Origin: Polytrichum commune
Taxonomy: Eukaryota > Streptophyta > Polytrichopsida > Polytrichales > Polytrichaceae
Direction of reading: 5' to 3'
NCBI GenBank assembly: GCA_950295325.1
Contig: OX485809.1
Coordinates: 15,686,001-15,750,000, forward strand
DNA: 64,000 nucleotides
Below the pieces are notes generated by a model. It searched no databases, was not told the origin of the DNA, and worked only from the letters and a program-made list of their open reading frames with translations. Position 1 is the first letter of the stretch. Each line of letters opens with the position of its first letter. Below, piece after piece: positions 1 to 10,914 of this stretch. The position numbers and the translations under genes are program-made.

Positions 1-146
1 AAGCAGTGTGCGTTTGTTCATGTGAGAATATAACCATGGGATGCCCCAACCTAATGCAAGGAGACTCATTAAGTCTGAATCTGCACTAGGTTGGGGCATC
101 CCATGGTTATATTCTCAGGGTTCACATGAATAAACGCACACTGCTT
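1..146. repeat. Long near-perfect hairpin (pre-miRNA-like or small foldback element)
   Basis: The first ~57 bases are almost exactly the reverse complement of 83-146. The outer stem pairs 1-24 with about 122-146, the inner stem pairs about 25-57 with 83-115, and the 3' arm carries a ~7-base bulge. The loop region of ~25 bases holds a further short self-complement (GACTCATTAAGTC). Size, stem length and small loop fit a plant miRNA precursor or a short foldback transposon. I recognise no known mature miRNA in it. The 5' arm begins at base 1, so the structure may continue outside the window. Confidence 0.75.
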
Positions 147-3100
147 AATAATGCTATGCATATAGAGTATTTAGAATCACATTTTTAATTTTTCTAGATT
201 CCAGTCTATTTGTGGTAGAAGTTACAGTCAATGAAGCCTTGACTTCTTTAGAGTAGTAGATAGTTGAGTAGGAGGTTCATTGTCATAGGATGAGTGTATG
301 TGCTTCATCTGTTTAGGAGAGCCTTGTGAGTCTTGGCTGTTTACTGCAGCTTAGAAAGGTGTTAAGAGTTGCATACATGACATGTTTGTATTCTTCATGG
401 CAGTGAAGAGAAAGCTGTGGATATCAGATGGAATGCACTCGGTTCATATTGTTACCATCTCAGAGGAGAACTTCAAAGCTAAGATTGATTCTGCAAAAAT
501 GGAGTCCAATCTTTTAGGTACAACTTATATAAAATACAGTCTCACCTTCGTCACTGTGGATGTTTAATCTTCTAATTGAACTGTAGTGCAACTAACATTC
601 TCTAATGGACTCTCTTGATGAGTAGAAGAACAAATCTCATTGTTATTCCTGCTAGCAACTGTATAGCTACCTTCATTTCTTAGATGGAGTGACCAGTTGC
701 TAGACAGCTGGGTGTCCCAATGTCATAAATAACTCAGCTGGTAATTTCCAAGGTCCTAAACTAACGACCATCTGATAAAAGCTGTATAGTTCAAGCATCT
801 GGTATCTCCTGATTTTGACCACTTGAAAGCTACTAATCTCTTTATTAAGCACGACCTTGGATTGTGGGTCCTGTGGTTGCAGTTTCACAAGCAGTGTTCA
901 CAAAGGAGCCTGTGGAGGGCCTTGTTGCTGCATCAGCAGACACTGCCATGGTCCTGATGAGAGGTTATATTGCATACAACCCTCTTGTAGTTCTGTTATC
1001 TCAGTCACTGTTTGTACAATTGATATATGTAAGCATAGTCTTTTATTACAGGGACTTGGGGCACTTGGGCAGAAATGTAGATATGCAGACAGATACTTAC
1101 AAGGTGAGGTGAATGTTTATGTTTTTAGAGTTCCAGATTTCAATAGGATTCTAAAGTTCATTATCTTATGATGGTCTTTCCAATCAACACGGTCTAAATA
1201 TTGTGAATGTTATCCATAATGGGTTAATAAGTTTGTGGTATTCAGTTCAATGCGTCCATCAACTTGCTGTTGGAGTCTTGAGTAGTTGCATCCTCATGGT
1301 TGGTCGTCTCACATCATCTAGTGGTTGGTTGGATGCAGGGAAGGTGGTTACTTATGTAATGGCTGGAGGTTAATATTTCATAAGTTTACATGATTCCAAC
1401 AGGTACTTGGTCATATCTCAGCTGGAAGCAATTTAAGTAGTGTCAATCAGAGTAAGTTGACCAAAGAAACACCACCCTAATCTGGTATCTCAAGGTACTC
1501 TTAACAGAATCACCAAAATGTGAACCCTGCATGGCTATAATCTGCACTGTGAACGTTAACTCTAGACTCTGGGAACACGATCGCAGTGTATTGCATACAG
1601 CTCATGGAGTGGTCATTAGTTATTTGTAACAAGGTGCTGTGAGGGGAGGTGTAGTGTTGAATTTATTGAGGAATGGCAAATAGATTATGAAGGGTAACAT
1701 ATGCAGATTCTGCAAATCTGTATCTGAGAAGGGTGATTGTCCCCCAAGTGAAAGTTGACGCAAAGGAGCAGTGCCAGCTTGTGAATTATGTTCCCTAGTT
1801 GATGTTATCACATGAATTGAGGACAGGGAGTATGGCCTGGACACTGGTTATGCAGCAACAGAGTGCGATGGCAAGGAACACCCTTGGCACAGGAAGAGCA
1901 GCACAGAACTCCTAAGGCTTCAATTTATTCTGTGGTGGTTGTCTTAAGAGACACACTCTCTTTCAGCTCTGGCTTCTGTGATTTCAAGTGAGTTTGACCC
2001 TTACTGAACACATTTTTATTCATGTAAGAAGGAAACCCATGATTTCAAATCGCCACGCCTTGACTTGACATATGAAATGTTTTGCAACATTTTGTTTGGG
2101 CAATGGAGTATTTGTTTCAGTTATGAATTTTAAGATTTTGTGGATGCAGCTTAGTGCATTTCCAGATACAGGGACATATTGCATTGGGGCCTGGCACCGG
2201 TTCAGATCAAGGAGCACAATATTCATTCTTCGACCTCTTCCTGCTTTATCAAAGTCTTGCCCAATAAGATAAATCGTTCTACAAGAGACAATGGTGAGCA
2301 CTGAACATCTGTCCGCTTCCTTCATTTTGCTTGTGTTAGCTTCATACTGACAATTGAGTTGAGGAGCTGGGAGTCTGGCAATAAACCTGACCGTGTTGTT
2401 GTTAGTGATTATTATTTCAGCATTGCATGTGTGAATATTTTATTCTGTGATTATTTCAAAGCTTTGTGACTTCTAAACTGTTGCGTGCTCAGACATAACG
2501 GAAGAGGAATTGGACTTCACGCTCGAGCTACAACTGCATGTCACCAAAATTTCATGAGCGCACCTTAACTGAAGAATGCTGACCTTGACATGGAAATGAA
2601 ACATGTAGCTGACAAAAGTAGTGATGCATCTGTTGGTTTTAAGAGCATTGGTATAAGTCTATGATTTGTCATGCTTTTGTTTCCAGAATATACAGGTTTC
2701 ATAGTTTTTAGGATAGATTAGGGGCAACGTTGCATCAATTTGTTTAAAAAATAAACTGACCACTGCCTCCATCAGTTAGATACTAGGTTGGCAGGTCAAG
2801 TTAATAAACTGTTTATTTGATGGCGGCTCAATATGTTTGATACCTGACGTTTCCTCCTTGCTCTAGTATGTGGTTTGGATTGGTTATAAACCAGCAGGTG
2901 CTACTGATAGATGGTGATCTTTACCTCATGTAGACTATCAAATAGAGATTGCAAAGAAAGAGCGATGGTGATATTATTGCACATCTGCATCTTAGTTTCG
3001 TCATTTGGTTTGAATGTCGAGTTAGTTGGTGACCTTTGCGTATCTGTAGCTGAAGCTCTAGAGGTAAAGCTAGCAAGGTATCAGCACTCTAAGCTGGAGT

Positions 3101-3881
3101 TCAAGTTGCAGGAATCTGGTTGATATTTTGTCCACATTGTGCTCACGGAGGACATCACCTTCTAAAGCCCAAGGTGGACATTTTTGTTGGGGCTCACTGC
3201 TGCTCCAGAAATCAGCATACAGGAAAATGGTTGAAAATTTGTGTGAACAATGCCAATTCTACAAAGCTTTCATCCTTATGATCAGATCTTCTGTAAGAAG
3301 TGCCAATTTTCATTAATGAGCTTCTAAATTGGACTAAACTGTTTTAGGTGATTTTGGGATGATTTTGCTTCCGCCTTCAATGTGCTAGTAGTATTCCCGC
3401 CCCAAATGTTGGCACATATTTGGGAGCTGTTTGGAGAGGAAGGAGTGTATATAGAATTTAAGTATGTACTTTAGTATATCGTTTGATCATCTCAAATTTT
3501 GTCTGAAACGAAGAGACTTTTCTTTCCAGATTTTCACAATGGAGTAATTTTTCATAGCAAAAAAATATTCTGGTAGGGTTGGACTGCCCTTGACAACTCA
3601 GGGTGGTATGAATGTTTCAATTGGGTACCCCGGGTACATAAAGGGTTAAGGTCTACCACAAGCAATTGGATCTCTATGCATATCATAGAGACATTTGTGC
3701 ATACGCTCAAAGCCCAATAGCAACTTAAAGACACAGGTAGTCATTGTGACATGACCCCATTTACATGTGTTGAGTCCAATCTACAATAGTCATAGATGGG
3801 ACTTGAACTTGTTAATAGGGTCATATTCTACTGAGTGCTTGTGTCAAATGGGAACAGCATGGTAGTACCCCATGCCTCATA
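147..3881. other. No supportable gene; possible exon fragments
   Basis: No ORF here is convincing by length or by a recognised motif. Two short pieces look exon-like. About 1051-1104 is preceded by a pyrimidine-rich stretch ending TTACAG and followed by GTGAGG. About 2493-2559 follows GCTCAG and stays open to a TGA (reads roughly DITEEELDFTLELQLHVTK). They could be the decayed 3' part of a gene or a non-coding transcript. I do not recognise either peptide. Confidence 0.2.
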
Positions 3882-4228
3882 AAATTAGGCGTTCGCATAA
3901 ATTAAATATATTGGCTTAATTTATGCGTGACATGCCCTTAGGGCGCCTAAAATAGGCGTTTTGCAAGAAATGGTTGGAAAATGCTCAGAATTGGACACTT
4001 GGAGTGTGTTTCGTATGGTGTTGTGTGGTGTGTTTTATTGTGTTGACAGTGAGAAGCCTCTGATCAGCGTGGACGACCATCAAGAGTGTGAACTATGTGT
4101 CGGATTGCGCAGACTTGTCGTCAAGTTGCACCCTAGACGTTTTCGGAATGTTATTTTTTTCATAATTTATGCATGCCACTCTAAAAATTTTATGCGTTTT
4201 ATGTATCTATTTATAGAACGCCTAATTT
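3882..4228. mobile_element. Small inverted-repeat element (MITE-like), TIR AAATTAGGCGTTC
   Basis: The 13-base word AAATTAGGCGTTC at 3882-3894 is repeated as its exact reverse complement at 4216-4228, giving a ~347-bp unit. Inside each end lies a second, looser inverted match (GCATAAATTA). No clear target-site duplication is visible, so the superfamily is unassigned. The open frame at 3961-4230 lies within the unit and has no recognised similarity. Confidence 0.55.
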
Positions 4229-5324
4229 AATCCACAATCCTAGTAGAGGTAGCAAGGGCATGCATTGTGTATGTATTTTGTTTTATGCAGTGGCATGGCA
4301 CATGGAGATGCTCTCAAGTCCAACTTTCATGTTGGTAGACTAAAATCTTGGAAGTTCGTGTGAACCCCTCCCAAAAGCCGATTCCATGCCTTTGCTATAC
4401 TTCCTATGAGAAGGTGGAGGTTTTTGTGCGAGGTGCACATTTTGTACCTTCTCATGTTCTAACACATGAAATTTTCATCAATGACATGAGCACGTTTTTT
4501 AAATGTCATTTAGTTTAGAGGTAGTTTTAGAGCTTTTGCTTCTTCTTTTCAAATATATATTTTTCGGCCAATTTTTGAAATAAGGCATGCTTTGAATTGT
4601 TGAAAAATAATAATTTTATTAAATTATTTAAAGAAACATTTCACCTTTAGAATATAGATGCAAATTTGAACTCCTTTAAATATAATTTTGTATGTATATC
4701 CATATTTATGTGTTCCAAATTTTTGTATATAGAGGTATTAATCTATACATGGTGCATGCATGTGATAAACTTTGTTTAATGTTATATGCACCCATGCCAT
4801 GAATTTGAAACTCTTTATATGTTAGGGACATCAAGGTGGAAACAATTTTGGCGACATGTTATGGCAAGTTTATGGTTCACTTGTATCATGGTGGACCAAA
4901 ATCCCACATGGAAGTTGGTTGTTAGAGAGGTCATGTTCAATCTTATCCTTGGAGTTCCAAGATGCCACATATGAAGTTGTGATAATATCAAAATACCATG
5001 ACTTTGTCAATAAGAGTGGCATTTGCAACTTGTCATGTAGCAACAATTGTCCTAATATGCCACCTTATGTAGTTGCTACCTAATCGTGAGATCATTTACG
5101 TGGGTTGATGATTCAAATAGTGTGAGCCAGAGGGAATCAATTGTATAGTGTATTGAATCTATAGGAACCACACAATTTCTACCTTCATGTCTTAGTTCCA
5201 CATGACGTAACTTTTGAGTAGAAGACAACTTTGAGTCATAACAGAACTTTCAACGTCAATATTCCGTTCGAATATTGTTGATGTAACACCCACAGTAAGG
5301 TATGTATACCCAAAACCTACATAC
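4229..5324. other. AT-rich spacer, nothing identified
   Basis: AT-rich sequence with short low-complexity runs around 4545-4640. No coding, RNA or transposon signature could be supported. Confidence 0.4.
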
Positions 5325-5328
5325 TTAA

Positions 5329-5919
5329 CCCCTAAAGGACCGTAAGGCCCCCAGGGGGCTTTTGATTGTAGAAAAGTGCAAATTGGATGAGATTGTTCCA
5401 AAGAAGCCCAAATTTGCGGGGAGAGGACCCTAGCTGTTTTTGCGAGATGGATCCAATGGTCTTTTCCAATCAGAAAATGATGAAGGATTGGATTTTTGGC
5501 GAATTCTTTGAGTTTTCAGTTTTTGGGCCCAATCTCATTGCTTGGAGACTTCAGAGTCCCATATCTTTTTTTCCACACCTCAGAATTTGACGAAAAAAAT
5601 TCCACATGAGGGTCATAATGTTCTTTACATGTGGTAAAAATTTCAGATGTTTTGGATCACTTCTAAGCAATCTGATTCCAGCATAAGTACGAAGTACCCC
5701 CTGCCCAAACAATTTCCATCAATCTTCTCAACGGTGGCAATTTCTCAGAAATTGTGCGATCTTGTCGATCTTTTTTTCATAACCAAGCTATGTAAGTCTT
5801 CTTTAGTTTCAACGGTGCCGATCGTGAAAATTACCCCACACTAATAAGAAATTGAGCTTGCTACAAGAGCTAATCAAGAAAACATGACCTAACCTAAAAC
5901 ACCCCCGGTCCTTTAGGGG
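5329..5919. mobile_element. piggyBac-like MITE with TTAA target duplication
   Basis: TTAA at 5325-5328 is followed by CCCCTAAAGGACCG, and the exact reverse complement CGGTCCTTTAGGGG ends at 5919 and is followed by TTAA (5920-5923). A TTAA duplication with termini starting CCC is the rule for the piggyBac superfamily. The 591-bp interior has no long ORF, so it would be non-autonomous. A shorter relative with nearly the same ends lies at 51278-51510. Confidence 0.7.
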
Positions 5920-6040
5920 TTAACCTCTAATCAAGACAATTGTCATACATATGGGGGCTTCAAATCTATGATAATGTGGTACATAGTGTTGGGTTTAAGT
6001 TTTGATTCGAGTCTGTGCTTGCCTACCTTTCTACAACTGA

Positions 6041-6242
6041 TTATCCCAATTAGTGTGTTATTATTCAAAGTCTTGCAATGCAATCATGTATTACTCGGGA
6101 GTCCAATTTTACTAACAAAAGTTGAATAAATTGTTTGGACATTCTAGAACATAGATGACTCTACTTGGTTGAATATTACATTCTCATTAAGTAGGTGTAG
6201 CACCGCGATACTCCGGATAGTAACATGCACTAAATGGGATAA
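6041..6242. mobile_element. MITE, TTATCCC family, copy 1
   Basis: Starts TTATCCCAATTAGTG and ends CACTAAATGGGATAA, an imperfect 15-bp terminal inverted repeat. The interior resembles the copy at 10708-10914 (shared words around the near-terminal TTGCAATGC or TACGCAATGC and ACTCCG). The target-site duplication is not preserved here (TGA before, CGG after). Confidence 0.6.
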
Positions 6243-6259
6243 CGGCTCCAAAACCGTTA

Positions 6260-6415
6260 ATGGAGGCAGCGATGGATGAAAGAAAAATGAGTCTGTTGAC
6301 TTTAGTTTGTGGATGAGAAAATTAATTTCTGTGCAGTTGGTGACAAGCATGTAAGTGTCCTCGTTGGGACATCATGATTGAGCCCACAGCCACACCTGGG
6401 TGCACATGAATGTAA
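6260..6415 (+). repeat. Dispersed repeat, copy 1 (relative at 8235-8450)
   Basis: Shares several word blocks in the same order with 8235-8450: GGTGGATGAA or GCGATGGATGAA, TCTGTTGACT, TGTGGATGAGAAA, GTTGGGACA, ATGATTGAGCCCA and GGGTGCACATGAA. No coding capacity recognised. Confidence 0.5.
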
Positions 6416-6563
6416 AAGTTTGGGGGCTTCAAAACTATGACACTAACTTATTATGGTACATAAAGTGTTGGTTTTAGGTCATGTGTTGGTTTTGGGTATA
6501 GGTATATGCAGCTGGAACCAATTCACATTTAATTTATTGTAGTAATGGAGTTGAGATGATTAT

Positions 6564-6928
6564 GATATGTGGTTGTTGTTCGGTTTGGTTTCAATGTTAC
6601 CCAACTCCTACATAGTAAAATTACCAAACAAAGCTTGTGTGTGTTACATTCACAAATCTATGCTCAAGCGTCAACAGAAACTAGATTTGAAGATCAAACC
6701 GCCCCTGATTTAGTTGTGGTTCTCAGAAGTGCATGTCTGTCAGTTCCTTAACTAAGTACGTTGATCCTCTCGATTGTGTGTTCATTATTGAGTGTTAATT
6801 GAAGACGTAGTCTGATGTCTTGTACACATGTGTTTATATGGTGTTTGTTCTTTGAATCTCATTAAACTACACACCGATTACATATAAAAGCCTGATTAAG
6901 AAAAGTAACCGAATAACACCCACATACC
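6564..6928 (+). mobile_element. Foldback MITE, GGTATGTGGG family, copy 1
   Basis: The unit starts GATATGTGGTTG and ends with AGTAACCGAATAACACCCAC then ATACC, which is the inverted form of the start. It aligns end to end with 12687-13046 and 58501-58872, sharing internal words such as ATTGAAGACGTAGTC and GATTAAGAAAA. About 365 bp, no ORF of note, no clear target-site duplication. Confidence 0.55.
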
Positions 6929-7404
6929 AGTAGGATGGGTTAGAGTCAGGGGCACCACATGGCAACCACCAACCATCAAACGGAGCCTTCCCATCCTCTA
7001 GGGTCTAAATTTGGCAAAACCAAAGATCAAGAATTCAAGATCAAATTTTGGTCTGAATTCTATCACCATGTGCGTGTGAAAGACAAAACTTTGACGATGG
7101 ACAATGAATGTGTGAGTACATGGTAGCTCAATAGATGGACGCCATGTTTAGCTCCACTTGAGCCCCCAATATTTTCTTCACAACACAATAGTTTCATGAT
7201 AACCAATTTATGGTGTGGTGCCCGTTTGGTGCACACAACATCAACAAGCAACTACATGATGGTCTCTTTCCAATGAAAGATGCTACGATTAAAAACACAT
7301 GTGATAATTTACACCTGCTTGTTCAAAAGTCCACAATACATACCTTGACTGGTCCCTATAAACGGAGAGTCCTAGAAGTCAAGGATAATTATGCCCATGT
7401 GATA

Positions 7405-8146
7405 CACATAACTCATGCCCCGATCATACCAAACTTCCCGTCCGTCCGGTTCCAACTGCGAAATTGCTAGGGATTATGTTGAGAAGTAGATGTTGGGCCA
7501 CCACTTTTCACACTATTACAGCCAGAGATGCTGACGGATGGTGCCAAAATTGGCTAGTGTGATCAACCCCTCACACCCCGATCACACCAAACTTTCCGTC
7601 CGTCCGGTTCCAACTGCGAAATTACTAGGGATTATGTTGAGAAATAGATGTTGGGCCGCCACTTTTTCACACTATTACAGCCGGAGATGCTGACGGATGG
7701 TGCTAGAAGTGGCTGGTGTGATCAACCCCTCACACCCCAATCACATCAAATTCTCCACCTGGTTCCAGCCATGAAATTGCTAGGGATTATGTTGAAAAAT
7801 AGATTTTGAACCACCACTTTTCACATTCTTACAACCGGAGTTGCAGACGGGTGGTGCCAGAAGTGGCTAGTGTGATCAACCCCTCGCACCCCGATAACAC
7901 CAAACTTTCCATTCGGCTCCAGCTGTGAAATTGCCGGGGACCATGTTGAGAAATACATGTTAAGCCACCACTTTTCACTTTATCACAACTAGAGATGCTA
8001 ACAAATGATGCCAGAAGTGGCTGGTGTGTGATCAACCCCTCACACCCCGATCACACCAAACATTCCGTCCAGCTCCCGCTGTGAAATCGTTGGCGAGATG
8101 CTGACGGATGGTGCTAGAAGTGGCTGGTGTGATCAACCCCTCCACC
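7405..8146 (+). repeat. Satellite-like tandem array, ~157-bp unit, ~4.6 copies
   Basis: The block CACACCCCGATCACACCAAA recurs near 7411, 7572, 7731, 7885 and 8041, giving periods of 154-159 bp. Each unit also holds CACTTTTCACACTATTACAG and GAGATGCTGACGGATGGTGC. The last copy has lost its middle. Neighbouring units differ by scattered substitutions, so the array is not very recent. Confidence 0.9.
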
Positions 8147-8234
8147 AATGAGCTTCGTAATCTCACCCAACGAGGCATTTTAATTTTTTAATTTTAATTT
8201 TTTTTGGGTGTCCACCCGGATTAGTTTGGGCGGA

Positions 8235-8450
8235 CGGTGGATGAAAAGGAAGCAAATCTGTTGACTCCACTCTGTGGATGAGAAAGCTAATTCGGTCGGG
8301 TGGGCAAGGCTCCGTAGTAAGCAGTGGGTGGCAGGCAGTGCAGGGCAGGCAAGGCAGGGCAGGGCGGGCAGGGCGGGCAGGCAGGCAGGCAAAGTGTCCT
8401 TCCTTGTTGGGACACCATGATTGAGCCCATGGGTGCACATGAACGCAAGG
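8235..8450 (+). repeat. Dispersed repeat, copy 2, containing GGGC-rich expansion
   Basis: Same word order as 6260-6415, but carries an extra ~110-base block rich in GGCAGGC and GGGC units between the conserved flanks, so the GC-rich part looks like a local expansion within this copy. The minus-strand open frame across it is low-complexity (Ala/Pro/Cys/Leu) and is not called as a gene. Confidence 0.5.
8357..8377 (+). other. G-quadruplex motif
   Basis: Five GGG runs separated by loops of only 1 or 2 bases (CA, C, CA, C), preceded by further GGC repeats. This is a canonical, very short-loop quadruplex motif on the + strand. Any regulatory role is inference. Confidence 0.8.
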
Positions 8451-8989
8451 TAACAGACAACTTAAACGCCTGTCCTCAATGAAAGAAAAAGCAAAAAGAA
8501 AAAAGAAGGAAAAGGGAAAAGAAAAAGAAAGACAGACTATAGCTAAACTACGTAAGGTAGACGGACCCCATTTTGCTGCTACTCGTACGCAATTTCCGCA
8601 TAAGTGTATACTGTTTATGGCATTTAGTGTTATGTACACTATTTGCAAAGAGCCTAATCTAGAGGTGTCAAAGTGTCATGTCCTCTAATTGTCAATTTGA
8701 CACTATTCGTCGACATAGGTAATTGTAAATTATAAATTTACTTACATTAACATAGCACATTTGTATACGTGAGATGATAGTTTTGTGTTTTAGTATGCAA
8801 GAGAAAGATATTCTCGAGCATATTCATGCCGAGTGTTGTTTGTGTACACTTCAGTCAGCTTGTAGACCATTGTGTAACATATGTATGCAGCTCGTAACAA
8901 TGTTGAACATACGCATGCCAAGATATTAGTAAGCGCACTTGAATGCCAAGTGTCATGAGGTGACACTATGTTCACGGGAGACACTACAT

Positions 8990-9200
8990 ACCATAAATGG
9001 TGTAGTACAAGTGCGAAACTGGAGTGATTCTCCCACATGAGTGGAGATTAATATCGCAACGTTTGACCCAAAATTCACAATATATTCCCAAGTTTTGGAA
9101 TTGCCATAAATTTTCAAAGGCAAGTTTCTCTCCCGACCTATATTCACAAGATAGGTTCACCTATTTCCGATAACTGGGAGATGAAAACTTGAGTACAAGC
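8990..9200. repeat. Inverted repeat arm A of interleaved pair
   Basis: This ~200-base arm pairs with 9475-9685 in inverted orientation. Shared blocks include TATCGGAAATAGGT, GGGAGAGAA, CCTTTGAAAATTTA and ATCACTCCAG, read on the appropriate strand. Arm B lies inside its loop. Confidence 0.75.
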
Positions 9201-9239
9201 AATGCCCTTTTCAAAGCTTCCGAATCCGTGCCCTTTTAA

Positions 9240-9420
9240 CTTAGAGTAGACGACATACCCATTTCCGACCCCCCCCCCCCAACAAAAAAAAATCCTTAAT
9301 ACATAAGAGTCCCCTCAAGCCATGAAGTTCCACACATATAGCCGTCATTTTCTAACGTGATGGAAAAGGCTGTAAAGTTTTGCACATGTCTCCATCACAT
9401 CTAGCATGATGGAAAAAAGC
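9240..9420. repeat. Inverted repeat arm B of interleaved pair
   Basis: Pairs in inverted orientation with 9738-9905. Shared blocks include the 15-base CATCACGTTAGAAAA, TGACGGCT, ACTC(T)TATGTATTAA and a C tract matching a G tract near 9868-9885. Because the partner lies outside the A loop, the two inverted repeats cross. Confidence 0.75.
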
Positions 9421-9474
9421 AAGTTAAATGGGCACGAATTTGGGTTCCTTGAAAACGCCACTGATTGTACTCAA

Positions 9475-9905
9475 CTTTTCGTCTCCCAATTATCGGAAAT
9501 AGGTCAACCTATGATATGAATATGAGTTGGGAGAGAAGCTCGCCTTTGAAAATTTACGATAACTTCAAAACTTGAAAATCAATTATGATTTTTTTGGGGG
9601 ATTAAATGCTGTGAGATTAATTTCCAAACCTGTGAGAAATCACTCCAGCATCACACATGTCCTACATGTCCTACATGTGAGATCACTCCAGCATCACATA
9701 TGTGCTATGAAATTGCTTAAGTTATCATATGTGGGCCTGTCTACACTACTTTTTCCGTCACGTTGAATGTGAGGGCGACATGTGTGAAACTTCACACGAC
9801 TTTTTCCATCACGTTAGAAAATGACGGCTTCACACGTCACGGCTTTAAGGGACTCTATGTATTAATGACGGGGGAGGGGGGGGGGTTTGGAAATGGGCCA
9901 GTCTG
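9475..9905. repeat. Partner arms A' (9475-9685) and B' (9738-9905)
   Basis: A' is the reverse complement of 8990-9200 and B' is the reverse complement of 9240-9420, so the order is A, B, A', B'. A short internal direct repeat (ATCACTCCAGCATCACA, twice, near 9648 and 9682) lies between them. The B pair ends in homopolymer C and G tracts. Confidence 0.75.
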
Positions 9906-10205
9906 CCACTAATGCCTTTACATCCGTTTGAAGAGGATGAATTCTGTCCTTGATGGAGGCCCGGGCCCTCTTTCCTTGTCATGTGGCCGTATTTTGACCC
10001 AGGCCCTGCAGGTGGATATTGTGGACGACTTTCGTGGGGCCGCCCCGCCATCCGTACCAAGCCCCTTCCCCTTCTTTACGAAATGGATGAATCTCATCCA
10101 TGGGTCACCTATTCGCAAAGGTGAAATGGCAAGGACCGAACCGGCCTAGCCCTAAGTACCTAGCGCGCTCTATAGTACACTAAACCTTGTATCTAGTGTG
10201 ACCGA

Positions 10206-10704
10206 GGGCCACTTCACACACGAGACTGCGAGCCCGTGACCGTTAACCCTTCAAGCACTCTCATTGGTGGAAAAGGCGGAGCCAGGCCAAGTTCGCTTCA
10301 CACTACGCTTGAGGGACCAACGGAGTATGTGAATGCAAGATGGATGTAAAAGTCCTCATGGATTCCCACATGGCATCGAAATGGACCATGTTTCATGGTC
10401 ACTTGGACTGTTTTCAAAAACCATCTCTTGGAGGTAGGCCTAACACAAAATTGGGAGACCATGGCACTCCGAACGCTCGCAACCGTTGATTTATTTTATT
10501 TTATAATGTGAGGAACCGCATGGATAGAAATTCATTGAAATAGCATTTGGTTGAGGGCCTGATCACATACGACTTCATACTACACTAAGGGTCTTTGACC
10601 ACACTAGATGATATTGGAGGTGTGTTGGGACGGCCTTTGGACACTTTCTTTTGGGCTCTCACAATTTCATGGTCACGGCTCTTGGCTCGTATGTGAAGTG
10701 GCCC
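10206..10704 (-). mobile_element. Harbinger-like MITE (GGGCCACTTCACAC family), inverted copy
   Basis: Begins GGGCCACTTCACACACGAG and ends with the inverted form GTGAAGTGGCCC; 499 bp. Relative to the copies at 29888, 33856 and 54135 it lies in reverse orientation. The flanking 3-mers are CGA and TCA, an imperfect duplication. Another MITE starts 4 bp downstream at 10708. Confidence 0.75.
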
Positions 10705-10707
10705 TCA

Positions 10708-10914
10708 TTATCCCGATTAGTGGGTATTTACTATTACGGAGTTACGCAATGCTATAACTGTTTGATGAGAATGTAATATTTTACTAAGCAAAGTCAATTA
10801 TGTTTTGTAATGTCCAAACAACTTATTGAACTTTCTTCAGTAGAAATCGCAATTCTGAGTAAGACATTATTGCACTGCGTAACTCCGAAGAGTAAGAGAC
10901 ACTAGTTGGGATAA
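10708..10914. mobile_element. MITE, TTATCCC family, copy 2 with TCA duplication
   Basis: TTATCCCGATTAGTG opens the unit and CACTAGTTGGGATAA closes it, with a second inner inverted pair (CGGAGTTACGCA and TGCGTAACTCCG). TCA precedes (10705-10707) and follows (10915-10917), a 3-bp duplication. The same TCA also borders the preceding MITE, so one element probably inserted at the edge of the other. Confidence 0.7.

Noticed and set aside
857-1171. Overlapping open frames as a gene
   Set aside because: Two frames overlap, neither has a recognised motif, and splice-like sites give inconsistent phases.
7210-7470. Open frame of 86 codons
   Set aside because: It extends into the first unit of the 157-bp array and has no recognised motif.
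8163-8648. Minus-strand open frame of 161 codons
   Set aside because: Composition is driven by the GGCAGGC repeats and poly-purine runs (Ala/Pro/Cys and Ser/Phe blocks); no domain-like pattern.
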